64,000 nucleotides of DNA from contig NZ_JACVEG010000002.1 in NCBI RefSeq assembly GCF_014596725.1, positions 372,001 through 436,000 of the forward strand, read 5' to 3'. The notes beneath the pieces are model-generated. The model worked only from the letters and a program-made list of their open reading frames with translations. It was not told the origin of the DNA and searched no databases. Numbering within the stretch: the first letter of the stretch is position 1; each line of letters opens with the position of its first letter. Position numbers and translations under genes: made by a program. The DNA comes from Vibrio sp. Y2-5. GTDB lineage: Bacteria > Pseudomonadota > Gammaproteobacteria > Enterobacterales > Vibrionaceae. Positions 9,370 to 18,741 of this stretch are shown here, in pieces.

Positions 9370-10935
9370 ATGACTCAAAAAGTTGAAGATATCAAAACTG
9401 GTTATGCTCTCTTTCAGCAACCAGAATATCAAGAGATGATGGCGAATAAGCGCGCATCTTTTGAACAAGGCGTTGATGCTGAGAAGGTTCGTGAAACCTT
9501 TGAATGGACAACAACGAAAGAATACCAAGAGATTAACTTTGCGCGTAAACACATTACGATTGACCCGGCAAAAGCATGTCAGCCATTGGGTGCGGTATTG
9601 TGTTCTCTAGGTTTTGAGAAAACATTACCTTACGTACACGGCTCTCAAGGTTGTGTAGCGTATTTCCGTTCTTACTTTAACCGTCACTTCAAAGAGCCCA
9701 TCGCTTGTGTTTCTGACTCGATGACAGAAGACGCTGCGGTATTCGGTGGGCAGGACAACATGTTTCAGGGTTTGGAAAACGCTTTCGCGCTCTACAAACC
9801 AGAAGTGGTGGCGGTCTCGACTACCTGTATGGCTGAAGTAATTGGTGATGACTTGAATGCGTTTATCAATAATGCAAAGCAGAAAGGTCATATCCCAGCA
9901 GAACTACCAACACCGTTTGCGCATACTCCATCATTTGTGGGTAGTCATGTGACAGGTTGGGACGGAATGTTTGAAGGCATGATGAAATACTTTACTGATG
10001 TAGAAAGTATTAGTGCTGGCAGCAATGGCAAAATAAACATTGTTCCCGGATTTGAAACGTATCTTGGTAACTATCGCGTCATTCATCGTATGTTGAAAGA
10101 AATGGACGTTGATTACTCTTTCCTATGTGATCCATCTGAAGTATTGGATACCCCTGCAGACGGTGAATACCGTATGTACTCAGGTGGTACTTCAATTGAA
10201 GAAATGAAAGATGCCCCGAATGCGAAAACAACTTTCTTGCTTCAGCCTGATCAACTTGTGAAAACTAAGAAATACATCGAAGGCGTTTGGAAACACGAAG
10301 TGCCAAAAACCACTATCCCTATGGGCCTAGAGTGGACGGATGATTTCTTGATGAAAGTATCTGAAGTGACTGGCAAGCCAATCCCTGCGTCGCTAACTAA
10401 AGAGCGTGGTCGTTTGGTTGATATGATGACTGACTCGCACACTTGGTTGCACGGCGTAACGATTTCGCTATACGGTGACCCAGATTACCTCTTGGGTATG
10501 TGTAAGTTCCTAACCGAGCTTGGTTGCGAAATTAAGCATGTTCTTTGTAATAACGGTTCGAAAAAATGGAAGAAACAAATCGAGGCACAACTTGCGGAAA
10601 CACCATACGGTGCAGGCGCAGAAGTGTTCTTCAAACAAGATTTGTGGCACCTACGTTCATTGATGTTTACTGACAAACCTGATCTATTGATTGGTAACTC
10701 TTACGGTAAATTCATCGAGCGTGATACCAAAGCAAAAGGTCCTGAATTTGAAGTACCACTTGTTCGTATCGGTTTCCCAATCTTCGACCGCCACCACCTA
10801 CATCGCCAATCAACACTGGGCTATGAAGGCGCAATGTATGTTCTAACTACTTTAGTTAACGAAGTACTTGCGAAGCTGGATCGTTCAACAAGCGACTTAG
10901 GTAAAACTGACCTTGGCTTTGACTTAGTTCGCTAA
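9370..10935 (+). CDS. nifK: Nitrogenase MoFe protein beta chain
   Basis: 521 aa, usual length for NifK including the N-terminal extension that wraps NifD. The P-cluster cysteines are C70, C95 (GSQGCVAYFR) and C153 (TTCMAEVIGDD). With NifD it forms dinitrogenase, the site of N2 reduction. ATG has GGTAGGAG upstream. It is followed by a strong terminator-like hairpin before nifT, so distal genes of this operon should be expressed at a lower level than nifHDK. Confidence 0.99.
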   Translation: MTQKVEDIKTGYALFQQPEYQEMMANKRASFEQGVDAEKVRETFEWTTTKEYQEINFARKHITIDPAKACQPLGAVLCSLGFEKTLPYVHGSQGCVAYFRSYFNRHFKEPIACVSDSMTEDAAVFGGQDNMFQGLENAFALYKPEVVAVSTTCMAEVIGDDLNAFINNAKQKGHIPAELPTPFAHTPSFVGSHVTGWDGMFEGMMKYFTDVESISAGSNGKINIVPGFETYLGNYRVIHRMLKEMDVDYSFLCDPSEVLDTPADGEYRMYSGGTSIEEMKDAPNAKTTFLLQPDQLVKTKKYIEGVWKHEVPKTTIPMGLEWTDDFLMKVSEVTGKPIPASLTKERGRLVDMMTDSHTWLHGVTISLYGDPDYLLGMCKFLTELGCEIKHVLCNNGSKKWKKQIEAQLAETPYGAGAEVFFKQDLWHLRSLMFTDKPDLLIGNSYGKFIERDTKAKGPEFEVPLVRIGFPIFDRHHLHRQSTLGYEGAMYVLTTLVNEVLAKLDRSTSDLGKTDLGFDLVR

Positions 10936-10942
10936 TGCAAAT

Positions 10943-10972
10943 GGCCGACGGAGTGTTCTGTCGGCCTTTTTA
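10943..10972 (+). terminator. Terminator/attenuator between nifK and nifT
   Basis: GGCCGAC (10943-10949) and GTCGGCC (10960-10966) form a GC-rich stem with a 10-nt loop, followed by TTTTTAT. No promoter is visible before nifT in the 60-bp spacer, so this is probably a partial terminator that sets a high nifHDK to nifTY ratio. Confidence 0.75.
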
Positions 10973-10995
10973 TCAGCCAAACAGAGGGAAAGGTT

Positions 10996-11217
10996 ATGGC
11001 GAATGTAATGATTCAGTACAACGAAAATAACGAACTGTCGCTTTATTTACCGAAGAAAGATCTGGAAGAAGTGATCACTTATTTTGAGTTTGATAGCGAA
11101 AGCAAATGGGGTGGTGAAGTGCGATTAGCCAATGGGGCGATTTATCACATTGACCCAATGGGAACAAAACCCAAACTGCCAATCACCGTAAAAGCAAGAC
11201 GATTACAAGCAGCTTGA
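10996..11217 (+). CDS. nifT: NifT/FixU family protein
   Basis: 73 aa, the usual size of NifT/FixU, a small soluble beta-rich protein always found after nifK. Family features seen are the N-terminal MANVMIQ and the segment WGGEVRLANGAIYHI. Its function is unknown, and mutants in other diazotrophs show little effect. ATG follows AGAGGGAAAGG. It lies 14 bp upstream of nifY and downstream of the nifK attenuator. Confidence 0.95.
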   Translation: MANVMIQYNENNELSLYLPKKDLEEVITYFEFDSESKWGGEVRLANGAIYHIDPMGTKPKLPITVKARRLQAA

Positions 11218-11231
11218 TTTAGGAGGACGAT

Positions 11232-11942
11232 ATGATGATGGACAATACCATTTCCGACCAAGCGGCGATACGCATTGCTTTAGCGTCTAAGTCGTTGCCC
11301 AATATTGAACTGCGATCGCTGTTGGGGTTGTTGATTCAGCACCTTGGAGAGCCGCTGACTGAAACTAAGCTTGTCGGTTTATCACCGAAAGCCTTCCGTT
11401 TAATGGTCGGTTCGCTAGGTTCAGGGCCAACTCGCAAGGACGTGTCTAATGCTTTGAATGTGCTTTGTAATCCAGAAATCAGTGATGTTTCTGCGCCAGA
11501 AATCTCTTTGCAAACGCCTATCTCTGGGCCAAAACTGCGCGTGGCGTTGACATCAAACCAAGGCGAAATGGTCAATGGGCACTATGGTTCCTGTTTGCGT
11601 GTTTTGATCTATGAAGTTAATGCAACCCAGCATCAACTGGTTGACGTGCGTGAAATGCCGATGGAGAAAAAAGGCGAGGAGCGAGCCATTGCAATGCTGG
11701 ATAGAATTCGCGATTGCCATATGCTATTTACCCTTTCGATTGGTGGCCCAGCCGCTGCACGTGTGACTCGCGCCAATATTCATCCGATTAAGAAAACCGC
11801 GCCAGTGGAAGCCTCAATCGTGTTGGATGATCTTTCGCAAGTCATCGCGACTAATCCACCACCTTGGGTCAAGCGTATTCTTGGTTTAGAAAAGAGTGTA
11901 CAAGAGGTGAGCGAATTGGTGCTGGAGGAGAGTTATGAGTGA
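11232..11942 (+). CDS. nifY: NifY, apo-dinitrogenase/cofactor-binding protein
   Basis: 236 aa. An N-terminal helical domain (about residues 10-90, NafY/NifY type) is followed by a dinitrogenase iron-molybdenum cofactor binding domain (about 105-220, with NGHYGSCLRVLIYEV). NifY binds FeMo-cofactor or cofactor-free dinitrogenase and helps cofactor insertion. ATG at 11232 has AGGAGG 6 nt upstream. Its last codons overlap the next small gene by 8 bp. NifX in this window shares the same C-terminal domain. Confidence 0.92.
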   Translation: MMMDNTISDQAAIRIALASKSLPNIELRSLLGLLIQHLGEPLTETKLVGLSPKAFRLMVGSLGSGPTRKDVSNALNVLCNPEISDVSAPEISLQTPISGPKLRVALTSNQGEMVNGHYGSCLRVLIYEVNATQHQLVDVREMPMEKKGEERAIAMLDRIRDCHMLFTLSIGGPAAARVTRANIHPIKKTAPVEASIVLDDLSQVIATNPPPWVKRILGLEKSVQEVSELVLEESYE

Positions 11943-12255
11943 GGTAACAATAAAATCTCCCGCGTCAAGCTCGATGCAGCTTACGCATCTTTCTTCCTCC
12001 GTTTTGTCGGACATCGTCGCCAAACTAGAGACGCAGTCGGACATTAATCAGCACACTTTGGATAGCTTGAAGCAAAGCTATCCTGAACTGCGCTTTACTC
12101 TCTGTTTTGAGCAAGAGATGGGAGCAAATGATGCTTATATTGAAGCTAATGGCTTTGATCTTCATTTAGTTTCGCACAGCTTGTCTGGTTGTAGCGCGTT
12201 GACCTTTGATTTAGCTGCATGCAGTGGTCTTGTGATTGCACTTCGAGATGAGTGA
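11935..12255 (+). CDS. Small conserved nif-linked protein (resembles DUF6129)
   Basis: 106 aa. It starts inside the nifY stop region (8-bp overlap) with GGAGGAG just upstream, so it is translationally coupled to nifY. The C-terminal half (about residues 50-105) resembles the short proteins annotated DUF6129 that follow nifY in other diazotrophs: a hydrophobic core ending in an LTFDLAACSGLVIAL-like motif. There is no signal peptide or membrane segment. Function is unknown; the coupling argues for a role with NifY in cofactor handling. The family assignment is from memory of the pattern, the gene call itself is firm. Confidence 0.75.
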   Translation: MSEVTIKSPASSSMQLTHLSSSVLSDIVAKLETQSDINQHTLDSLKQSYPELRFTLCFEQEMGANDAYIEANGFDLHLVSHSLSGCSALTFDLAACSGLVIALRDE

Positions 12256-12551
12256 AACCAAACTTGGCTTTAAAAACACTTCCTGCTTTTTACGGTAATC
12301 AGCACTAATCCTATCTATTTAAAGCGCCTCTTAGCATGCAAAGAGTGCGCTCACTCAATTATAAAAAGCCATAGATTAGAAATAGTTAATTGTGATAGAA
12401 ATACCTGTTCGTTAATTATTCATTCTCATTTAAGCTCTTACCTTCGATTCGGCTTGATTGTGCTGAATTTATCGCTCGCCGAGCTCAAACATCAAATAGC
12501 AGCTAGATAAATCGTTCAAATTTAGTTGTTTAGTATTCGATAGGATTAAAA
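12256..12551. other. Intergenic region between the nifY operon and the DMT exporter
   Basis: AT-rich 296 bp. An imperfect hairpin near 12320-12346 (GCGCCTCTT paired with AAGAGTGCGC) has no T run. No TGT-N10-ACA or GG-N10-GC element was found, so the next gene does not look NifA-controlled. Confidence 0.5.
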
Positions 12552-13451
12552 ATGCGGTTATCTGATTACACTCGATTATTGGCTCTCGCGGCAATTTGGG
12601 GAGCGAGTTTTCTGTTCATGCGTATAACGGTTCCAGAGTTTGGCGCAATCAATAGTGCATTTTTGCGCGTGTTTTTTGGTTTTACCGGTTTGGCTGTGAT
12701 TTTGTTGGTGCTCAGATGTCCTATTCGATTTGAAGGCAAATTTCGCGCGTGTTTTATGCTTGGAATTATTAATTCTGGTGTGCCATTTATGATGTATTGC
12801 ATCGCGGCGCAATGGCTTCCTGCAGGCTATTCTGCAGTACTGAATGCCACCACGCCTTTAATGGGAGCGCTAATTGGATTTTCTTTTTTTGCCGAGAAAC
12901 TTACTTTAAGTAAGTGGGCCGCAGTGTTTCTTGGCGCGTTAGGGATTGCGATTATCACTACTTTTGGTGAGGCGGAATCAGCACAAGCGTTGATATTTGG
13001 CGGACTTGCTTGTCTGGTTGCCACTAGTTGTTATGCGGTTTCCGGTTTTCTTACCCGTCAATGGATCAACAATCGAGGCGGTTTGGATTCAAAAATCGTT
13101 GCGTTTGGTAGCCAAATAGGAGCGACCACTTTTCTGTTGCCGTTGTTTCTTTTCAGCAGCACTACCGATACCACCATTAACTGGGCGCAAGCCGAAGTGT
13201 GGGCCTGCATTATTGCGCTTGGCGTGATTTGTACTGCTTGTGCCTATATTGTGTTTTTCCGCTTAATCAGTGATATCGGACCGCTACGAGCAATGACAGT
13301 AACGTTTCTAATTCCTCCCTTCGCCATTTTGTGGGGATTCGTGGTGCTTGATGAAGCAATTAGCCAAGGGTTTATTTTAGGCTCACTAATAGTGGCTATA
13401 GCAGTATGGTTGATTGTTCGTCCGGTAAAGCAGGAAGCTGTAAAAGCGTGA
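12552..13451 (+). CDS. EamA/DMT-family membrane transporter
   Basis: 299 aa with about ten hydrophobic segments arranged as two EamA repeats (about residues 5-140 and 150-290). Such proteins export amino acids, nucleosides or related small metabolites; the substrate cannot be told from sequence. ATG at 12552 follows TAGGATTAAAA. It sits inside the nif block but has no nif-type promoter signal, so it may be a passenger. Confidence 0.85.
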   Translation: MRLSDYTRLLALAAIWGASFLFMRITVPEFGAINSAFLRVFFGFTGLAVILLVLRCPIRFEGKFRACFMLGIINSGVPFMMYCIAAQWLPAGYSAVLNATTPLMGALIGFSFFAEKLTLSKWAAVFLGALGIAIITTFGEAESAQALIFGGLACLVATSCYAVSGFLTRQWINNRGGLDSKIVAFGSQIGATTFLLPLFLFSSTTDTTINWAQAEVWACIIALGVICTACAYIVFFRLISDIGPLRAMTVTFLIPPFAILWGFVVLDEAISQGFILGSLIVAIAVWLIVRPVKQEAVKA

Positions 13452-13509
13452 AGGGCTGACTCTAGTCGTCGTATTCACTTGCGCTCATTCTTTATTTTTG
13501 CAAGTCAAC

Positions 13510-14913
13510 CTAGAGCATCGGTGACGCGGGAACCCCACTCTTCCCAATATCTTTCATATACTTCTCTGGCAGTTTGCTTAGTGCCGCTTTTAGCGCATTA
13601 AAGCACAATGGGTCGATGGCTGTTCCAACATTTTCTTCCATGATTTCTAAAGTTTTTGGTATTGGAATGGCACCTCGATAAGGGCGTTCAGCCGTAATGG
13701 CATCAAAAATATCTGCTGTGGTAATAATCCGTGTCATCATCGAGATTTCATCGGCAACCAGTTTATCGGGATAGCCTGTCCCATCTAACTTTTCATGATG
13801 AGCAGCTGCCATTTTGGCGAATTGTTTTAAAGGCGAGATCTTTTCAATGATCTCTCTGGTAAACACCGCGTGATTTTGTATTTTTGCCCACTCGTCATCA
13901 TCCAATTTTCCTGGTTTATCCAAGATCGTGTTACTTACCCCAAGTTTACCTAGATCATGTAAGAGTGCCGCACGTTTCAGCCATAATCGATCCTCTTTGT
14001 CTACCTTGAGTTCTTCGGCTATGAGCGTACTAAAAATAGCCACTCTGGAACTGTGGCCGGAGGTAAAAGGGCTCTTGGCATCAATAATTTTTCCGAAAGC
14101 AGTCACAATTCGATCGAAATAATCATCATCTAATGGAATCATCGCTTGGGCGGGTGACATAGAGAGTACAAAAGGGACTATCGATGGGGCATTCAGTGCC
14201 TTAAGGAACTCAGGATTGTCTTTCAACTGTTTAGAGATGGCCACTAAGTTAGGATCTAGCCAGTTTCCGGAACGACTTTCTAGTTCAGAAAATGCAATAT
14301 TCAAATCATGTTCACGTTGAAAAACATCCATCACTTGAGCGAGGAGGGCAATTCTTGAAAATAGTGGGATTTGATCATGAATCAACCCATCAGGACGACC
14401 TGATCCATCCCAGTGCTCATCCAAATGCTGTATACCTTGAGCCACATTTTCACTGAACAAGAGCTCACGAGCAACTTCTGCCCCTTTTGTACAACGCGTT
14501 TGAATCAGTTCTTGAGCATAATCTGTACCATTTTTCAAAATATCAATCGTGGTTGAGATACGCTTGTGCCAATGTTCTCCCGAGCCTGCATTTTTTAGTA
14601 CGAAATTAATCGCACTCGTCAGGCTAGTACCGACAGTTTTATAACGTTGTTTAAATATAAGATCATCGGTGGCGTAGAGTTCACAGATACGAGCTGCATT
14701 GCTGCTGCAGCCAGCATCCTTGAGAAGTAACGTAAAATAAAGGTCATGGAGCTCTGATGATGAGAGGTTCATTCGCTCCCCAATATGCATTCCAATCCAG
14801 CAGCAACGCATACTGTGCTCTGGAGGCTGTCCCTCTGTCATATCTAATGCTAATGTCAGTGAAGAAATCAGCTCGGCCAGAGGCATATTGAGATTCGAAC
14901 CTTGTAATAACAT
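13510..14913 (-). CDS. HD-GYP phosphodiesterase with a degenerate N-terminal HD-GYP-like half
   Basis: 467 aa. The C-terminal half is an intact HD-GYP domain: HD at residues 319-320 (LLHDLGKLG) and HHEKLDGTGYP at 372-382. It should hydrolyse a cyclic dinucleotide (c-di-GMP or 3'3'-cGAMP) using a metal centre. The N-terminal half looks like a decayed copy: LLKDAGC at 63-69 where HD would be, and EHWDGSGRPDGL at 166-177 in place of the GYP motif. It has no membrane segment or signal peptide. It lies between the nifY operon and nifE on the opposite strand, with its start facing nifE. No nif-type promoter was found for it. Confidence 0.88.
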   Translation of the reverse strand: MLLQGSNLNMPLAELISSLTLALDMTEGQPPEHSMRCCWIGMHIGERMNLSSSELHDLYFTLLLKDAGCSSNAARICELYATDDLIFKQRYKTVGTSLTSAINFVLKNAGSGEHWHKRISTTIDILKNGTDYAQELIQTRCTKGAEVARELLFSENVAQGIQHLDEHWDGSGRPDGLIHDQIPLFSRIALLAQVMDVFQREHDLNIAFSELESRSGNWLDPNLVAISKQLKDNPEFLKALNAPSIVPFVLSMSPAQAMIPLDDDYFDRIVTAFGKIIDAKSPFTSGHSSRVAIFSTLIAEELKVDKEDRLWLKRAALLHDLGKLGVSNTILDKPGKLDDDEWAKIQNHAVFTREIIEKISPLKQFAKMAAAHHEKLDGTGYPDKLVADEISMMTRIITTADIFDAITAERPYRGAIPIPKTLEIMEENVGTAIDPLCFNALKAALSKLPEKYMKDIGKSGVPASPML

Positions 14914-15197
14914 CGCACTCTACTTATTAATATTTAAACAAAAAGTATAGTGAAATCTTACATAATGACCTAATCACAAATAAAACAAGAAAAATACTGT
15001 AGTGGCTTAGTGACATTGCCATTATCTTAGATTTTTGCCATATATTCTCTTATCCGAAATCACCCGCTCTAATTTAATTTCTAGAGGATTCCTGTCCCAA
15101 ATCATGCTAGCAGGCTGTGATAGCAAGACCCATCATCACACCTGATAAAATTCGCGTATCAACCACTTTACTTTTTGTCGTACCTTCTGTTTGGCTT
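14914..15197. other. Divergent spacer between the HD-GYP gene and nifE
   Basis: AT-rich region upstream of the nifE control elements. No TGT-N10-ACA site and no minus-strand GG-N10-GC were seen for the HD-GYP gene. No further gene was seen. Confidence 0.5.
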
Positions 15198-15213
15198 TGT
15201 CCGTTTTACGACA
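15198..15213 (+). promoter_or_regulatory. NifA upstream activator site for nifENX
   Basis: Exact TGT-N10-ACA (TGT 15198-15200, ACA 15211-15213), centred about 60 bp upstream of the sigma-54 element of nifE. Confidence 0.8.
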
Positions 15214-15246
15214 ATCGTGCGTTCCATTTTCTAAATAAACTTTATT

Positions 15247-15259
15247 TATCAATCAGTTA
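15247..15259 (+). promoter_or_regulatory. IHF site in the nifE promoter
   Basis: TATCAATCAGTTA matches WATCAANNNNTTR at every defined position. It lies between the NifA site and the -24 element, where IHF bends DNA in nif promoters. Its right edge is only 4 bp from the -24 TGG. Confidence 0.65.
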
Positions 15260-15263
15260 TTTT

Positions 15264-15279
15264 TGGCGCTCTAATTGCA
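15264..15279 (+). promoter_or_regulatory. Sigma-54 promoter of nifENX
   Basis: TGGCGCT-N4-TTGCA: GG (15265-15266), ten bases, GC (15277-15278). The -12 half is perfect. Transcription should start near 15290, giving a leader of about 60 nt before nifE. Confidence 0.87.
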
Positions 15280-15351
15280 ACTTCACCGACTAAAGCGACA
15301 TTCAAGGATTGAATGTCACAACATCGTTTGATGTAGACCGTTGGAGGCACT

Positions 15352-16779
15352 ATGAAGCAGTCCGAAATAAAACTCTTACAAGATGAACCTGCCTGCGAGC
15401 ATAACTCAGGCAGTAAAAGTGGCTGCAGCCGTCCCAAACCGGGTGCTACCGCTGGAGGCTGCACTTTTGACGGAGCGCAAATCAGCTTATTACCGATTGC
15501 CGATGTTGGGCATATTGTTCACGGACCGATTGGTTGTGCGGGTAACAGCTGGAACAACCGAGGTACTCGTGCCACGGGCACAAACTTGTTTCGTTATGGT
15601 TTTACTACTGACCTAAATGAGCAAGATGTGATTATGGGGCGAGCGGAAAAGCGCCTGCTTCATGCCATTAAACAACTGATCGAAAAACATGCTCCGCCGG
15701 CCGTGTTTGTTTATATGACATGTGTGCCAGCGTTGGAGGGCAACGACATTGAATCGATTTGTCAGCTGGCGAAAGAGCGCTGGAATATTCCTGTGATCCC
15801 TGTTGATGCCGCAGGATTCTATGGCAATAAAAACCTTGGTAACCGCATTGCAGGCAATGTGATGTTTGAGCGGGTAATCGGCAGTGCAGAGCCGCCCGCG
15901 AAACCCTTGATGAAACATGACCCAACGCGACATGTGCATGACATCGTCTTGATCGGCGAATACAACATTGCCGGAGAGTTCTGGCATGTTTCTCCGTTAT
16001 TTGAACAACTGGGTTTACGCGTACTGTGCTGCTTGGCTGGCGACACCCAATTTCATCAAATTCAAACCATGCATCGTGCTGATGCGGCTATGGTGGTGTG
16101 CGCCCGAGCACAAGTCAATGTTGCCCGTAAGCTAGAAGAAAAATGGCATATCCCTTGGTTTGAAGGCAGCTTTTACGGCATCGAAGATACTTCAGCTGCG
16201 CTGCGATCCTTTGCTCGTTTAATCAAAGATGAGCGCCTAATCGAAGAAGCAGAGACTTTAATTGCCCGAGAAGAAGCTCAGACACGTGAAGCACTCAAAC
16301 CTTATGTTGAACGCCTTAAAGGCAAGAAAGCACTGCTTTATACCGGTGGAGTGAAGTCTTGGTCTGTTGTTAGTGCACTAAAAGAACTTGGTGTTGAATG
16401 TGTCGCGACAGGTACGCGGAAATCCACTCAGTCAGATAAGAAACGGATTATGGATATCATGGGGGAAGAGGCTTTGATGCTCGATGAAGGTGGAGCGTCA
16501 CTGCTTCTCGATACCTATCACCGCTACAACGCTGACATCATGATTGCTGGTGGACGCAATATGTACACAGCTCTCAAGGCGCGCTTGCCATTTTTGGACA
16601 TCAACCAAGAACGCGAACACGCCTACGCAGGATACAAAGGCATGCTGACTTTGGCGCAAGAGCTATGTCGCACCTTGGAATCACCGATCTGGTCGAAGGC
16701 TCGCAGTGAAGCCCCTTGGGCACTTCAGACAACCGCAACTAGCTTTTCCTATGCAACGGCATTAGCGAACGGAAAGTAA
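15352..16779 (+). CDS. nifE: FeMo-cofactor assembly scaffold, NifE subunit
   Basis: 475 aa, a NifD paralogue. With NifN it forms the alpha2-beta2 scaffold on which the NifB-cofactor is converted to FeMo-cofactor. Conserved parts seen are [22 protein letters not shown] with [13 protein letters not shown] near residues 38-70 and the [13 protein letters not shown] segment near 123. The N-terminus carries extra cysteines (residues 12-37). ATG has TTGGAGG 5 nt upstream. First gene of nifENX, driven by the NifA/IHF/sigma-54 promoter upstream. Confidence 0.98.
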   Translation: MKQSEIKLLQDEPACEHNSGSKSGCSRPKPGATAGGCTFDGAQISLLPIADVGHIVHGPIGCAGNSWNNRGTRATGTNLFRYGFTTDLNEQDVIMGRAEKRLLHAIKQLIEKHAPPAVFVYMTCVPALEGNDIESICQLAKERWNIPVIPVDAAGFYGNKNLGNRIAGNVMFERVIGSAEPPAKPLMKHDPTRHVHDIVLIGEYNIAGEFWHVSPLFEQLGLRVLCCLAGDTQFHQIQTMHRADAAMVVCARAQVNVARKLEEKWHIPWFEGSFYGIEDTSAALRSFARLIKDERLIEEAETLIAREEAQTREALKPYVERLKGKKALLYTGGVKSWSVVSALKELGVECVATGTRKSTQSDKKRIMDIMGEEALMLDEGGASLLLDTYHRYNADIMIAGGRNMYTALKARLPFLDINQEREHAYAGYKGMLTLAQELCRTLESPIWSKARSEAPWALQTTATSFSYATALANGK

Positions 16780-16789
16780 GGAGAGTCGC

Positions 16790-18178
16790 ATGGTTACTTT
16801 AAGAAAAATGAATTCGCCTTTGGTTTCTCAGCCACTTAAAACCAGCCCTGCCACGGGAGCGACACTTGCGTCACTTGGCTTTCATCGTTCAATTCCATTA
16901 ATGCACGGTGCGCAAGGTTGTAGCGCTTTTGCCAAAGTCTATTTGATTCAGCATCTGCGAGAGCCGATACCTCTGCAGAACACCGCGATAGACCAAGTCT
17001 CTGCGGTGATGGGAGGCGATGAAAATCTCAGTGAAGCGTTGCTGCTGTTGTGTGAAAAGCAGAGCCCTGAGCTTATAGCAGTAATGACAACTGGTCTGAC
17101 AGAGATGCAAGGCTGTGATGTGTTTCGGGTGATAGCGGATTTCAAACTTAAGAATCCGCAGTTTGCCAACATCCGCATTGTGTCAATGGCAACACCGGAT
17201 TTTGTCGGCTCGATGCAAACCGGGTTTTGCGAAGCTGTGCGTAGCGTGGTGAAGCAACTCGTTCAACCCCCGACTTTACGTCCTCGTCAGCGCCAACAGG
17301 TGAATGTGCTCTGCTCTTTGGGGATGACCGCGGCAGATATAGAAACTATCAAGCAGTACATCGAAGCTTTTGGGCTTGATGCTGTTGTCGTGCCAGATTT
17401 ATCGTTGTCACTGGATGGGCATTTGGATGAAGCGGAGTACAACGCAACCAGCACTGGTGGTACCTCTGTAATGGAGGTAGAGCTGATGTCGGACAGTGTT
17501 ATGACACTGGTACTGGGCGATGGTTTGGTTGATCTCGCCCAATGGCTCAAGCAGCGTTTTGACATTCCTTATCAATCATTTGGTATGGGTATGAATATGG
17601 ATGTGGTGGACGATCTTGTCATGACTCTTTCGCGGATCAGTGGCCACGATGTACCGAGCTGGATGACGAGAGCCAGACAACGCGTGCAAGATGCGATGTT
17701 AGATACCCATTTTCTGCTTAGTCGAGAAGAGTATGTGATTGCGTTAGAGCCGGATCTTGCCAAAGGCTACGCCGAACTCCTTCTGTCCTTTGGTGGGCGG
17801 ATTTCACAATTGATCACGACTATCGATGCGCCTCATTTATCGGATATCGAAGCAGATGAGGTTATCATCGGCGATCTTTCCGCCATCGATCTGATTAATC
17901 CACACCTCAAAGCAGTGATCAGTAATACCCACGCGGCGCAAATGTGTGAGTCTCAAGTTTCCGTATTGCGTGCCGGATATCCTTGCCATGACCAGTTCGG
18001 AAATATGGACATACGTCAGTTCGGTTATGAGGGTATTCGCGAGCGTCTGTTTGCGTTAGCTAACTTGCTGCTACGCAATCACACAGATGAAGTGCCCGCT
18101 CATATTAGCGCTTATCGCTTTGAATCCCACGAAGTTAAACCAAATAAAACTACGGCACTAGGTTGCAAGGGGGCGTGA
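16790..18178 (+). CDS. nifN: FeMo-cofactor assembly scaffold, NifN subunit
   Basis: 462 aa, a NifK paralogue and partner of NifE. Seen are the NifN/K-type PATGATLASLGFHRSIPLMHGAQGC-like region near residues 17-43, with the cluster cysteine in GAQGCSAF, and the FGYEGIRERLFALAN C-terminal motif. ATG follows AAGGAGAG. The stop codon overlaps the start of nifX by one base (TGATG), so translation is coupled. Confidence 0.97.
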   Translation: MVTLRKMNSPLVSQPLKTSPATGATLASLGFHRSIPLMHGAQGCSAFAKVYLIQHLREPIPLQNTAIDQVSAVMGGDENLSEALLLLCEKQSPELIAVMTTGLTEMQGCDVFRVIADFKLKNPQFANIRIVSMATPDFVGSMQTGFCEAVRSVVKQLVQPPTLRPRQRQQVNVLCSLGMTAADIETIKQYIEAFGLDAVVVPDLSLSLDGHLDEAEYNATSTGGTSVMEVELMSDSVMTLVLGDGLVDLAQWLKQRFDIPYQSFGMGMNMDVVDDLVMTLSRISGHDVPSWMTRARQRVQDAMLDTHFLLSREEYVIALEPDLAKGYAELLLSFGGRISQLITTIDAPHLSDIEADEVIIGDLSAIDLINPHLKAVISNTHAAQMCESQVSVLRAGYPCHDQFGNMDIRQFGYEGIRERLFALANLLLRNHTDEVPAHISAYRFESHEVKPNKTTALGCKGA

Positions 18179-18660
18179 TGAGCATAAATAAACGTAGATT
18201 GCATGTCGAACCCAGCCCTGATGCCAGTAGTTTTAAAGTGAAAGTTGCCTTTGCAACCCATGATAGGCAGACCGTAGATCAGCACTTTGGCAGCTCGTTG
18301 GGTATGTTGATCTACGGTATCTGCGAACAAGACTGGCATTTGTTCGAAGCTATTGAATATTCCACATCGGATCGTGTCCACGATAAGCTTCCAGGTCGAA
18401 TCAATGATCTTTCAGGCTGCTCAGCGGTATTTTGCAATGCTTGTGGCGCTGCGGCTATCAGGCAGTTGATTGAACACTATATCCAGCCGATCAAAGTACA
18501 CCAAGGTTACGACATTCATCAGATCTTGTCGGAAATTCAACAAGAGCTGCAAAAAGGGCCTTCGGGTTGGTTGGCAAGGGCTATGAAGCAGCGAGAAGAA
18601 GCGGAAACCGAGCAGAACAGCCAAAAACGTTTGTCTCAGCTCATGGATGAAGAATGGTAG
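18178..18660 (+). CDS. nifX: NifX, FeMo-cofactor precursor carrier
   Basis: 160 aa. A single dinitrogenase iron-molybdenum cofactor binding domain covers about residues 18-130 (VKVAFATHD and VDQHFGSSLGMLIYG). NifX binds NifB-cofactor and VK-cluster intermediates and passes them to NifEN. ATG at 18178 overlaps the nifN stop and has AAGGGGG upstream, so it is preferred over an in-frame TTG 15 nt earlier. A charged C-terminal tail (about residues 130-160, rich in E, Q, K) follows the domain. Confidence 0.95.
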   Translation: MSINKRRLHVEPSPDASSFKVKVAFATHDRQTVDQHFGSSLGMLIYGICEQDWHLFEAIEYSTSDRVHDKLPGRINDLSGCSAVFCNACGAAAIRQLIEHYIQPIKVHQGYDIHQILSEIQQELQKGPSGWLARAMKQREEAETEQNSQKRLSQLMDEEW

Positions 18661-18741
18661 CTGTCGCGGCCAGTTTGAACGTTATAGCTGGCACGATTAT
18701 GCGTGAAAAGGATGGTTTAAATATCAACAAGGAAGAGAACA

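Noticed and set aside
12320..12346. Terminator after the nifY operon
   Set aside because: The hairpin is imperfect and has no T run; no convincing terminator was found there.
18163..18177. Longer NifX starting at TTG
   Set aside because: The ATG at 18178 overlaps the nifN stop with a good ribosome site and is the simpler start.
18689..18703. Sigma-54-like TGGCACG before the ferredoxin gene
   Set aside because: GG (18690-18691) to GC (18701-18702) spacing is nine bases, one short of the required ten, and no TGT-N10-ACA is near.
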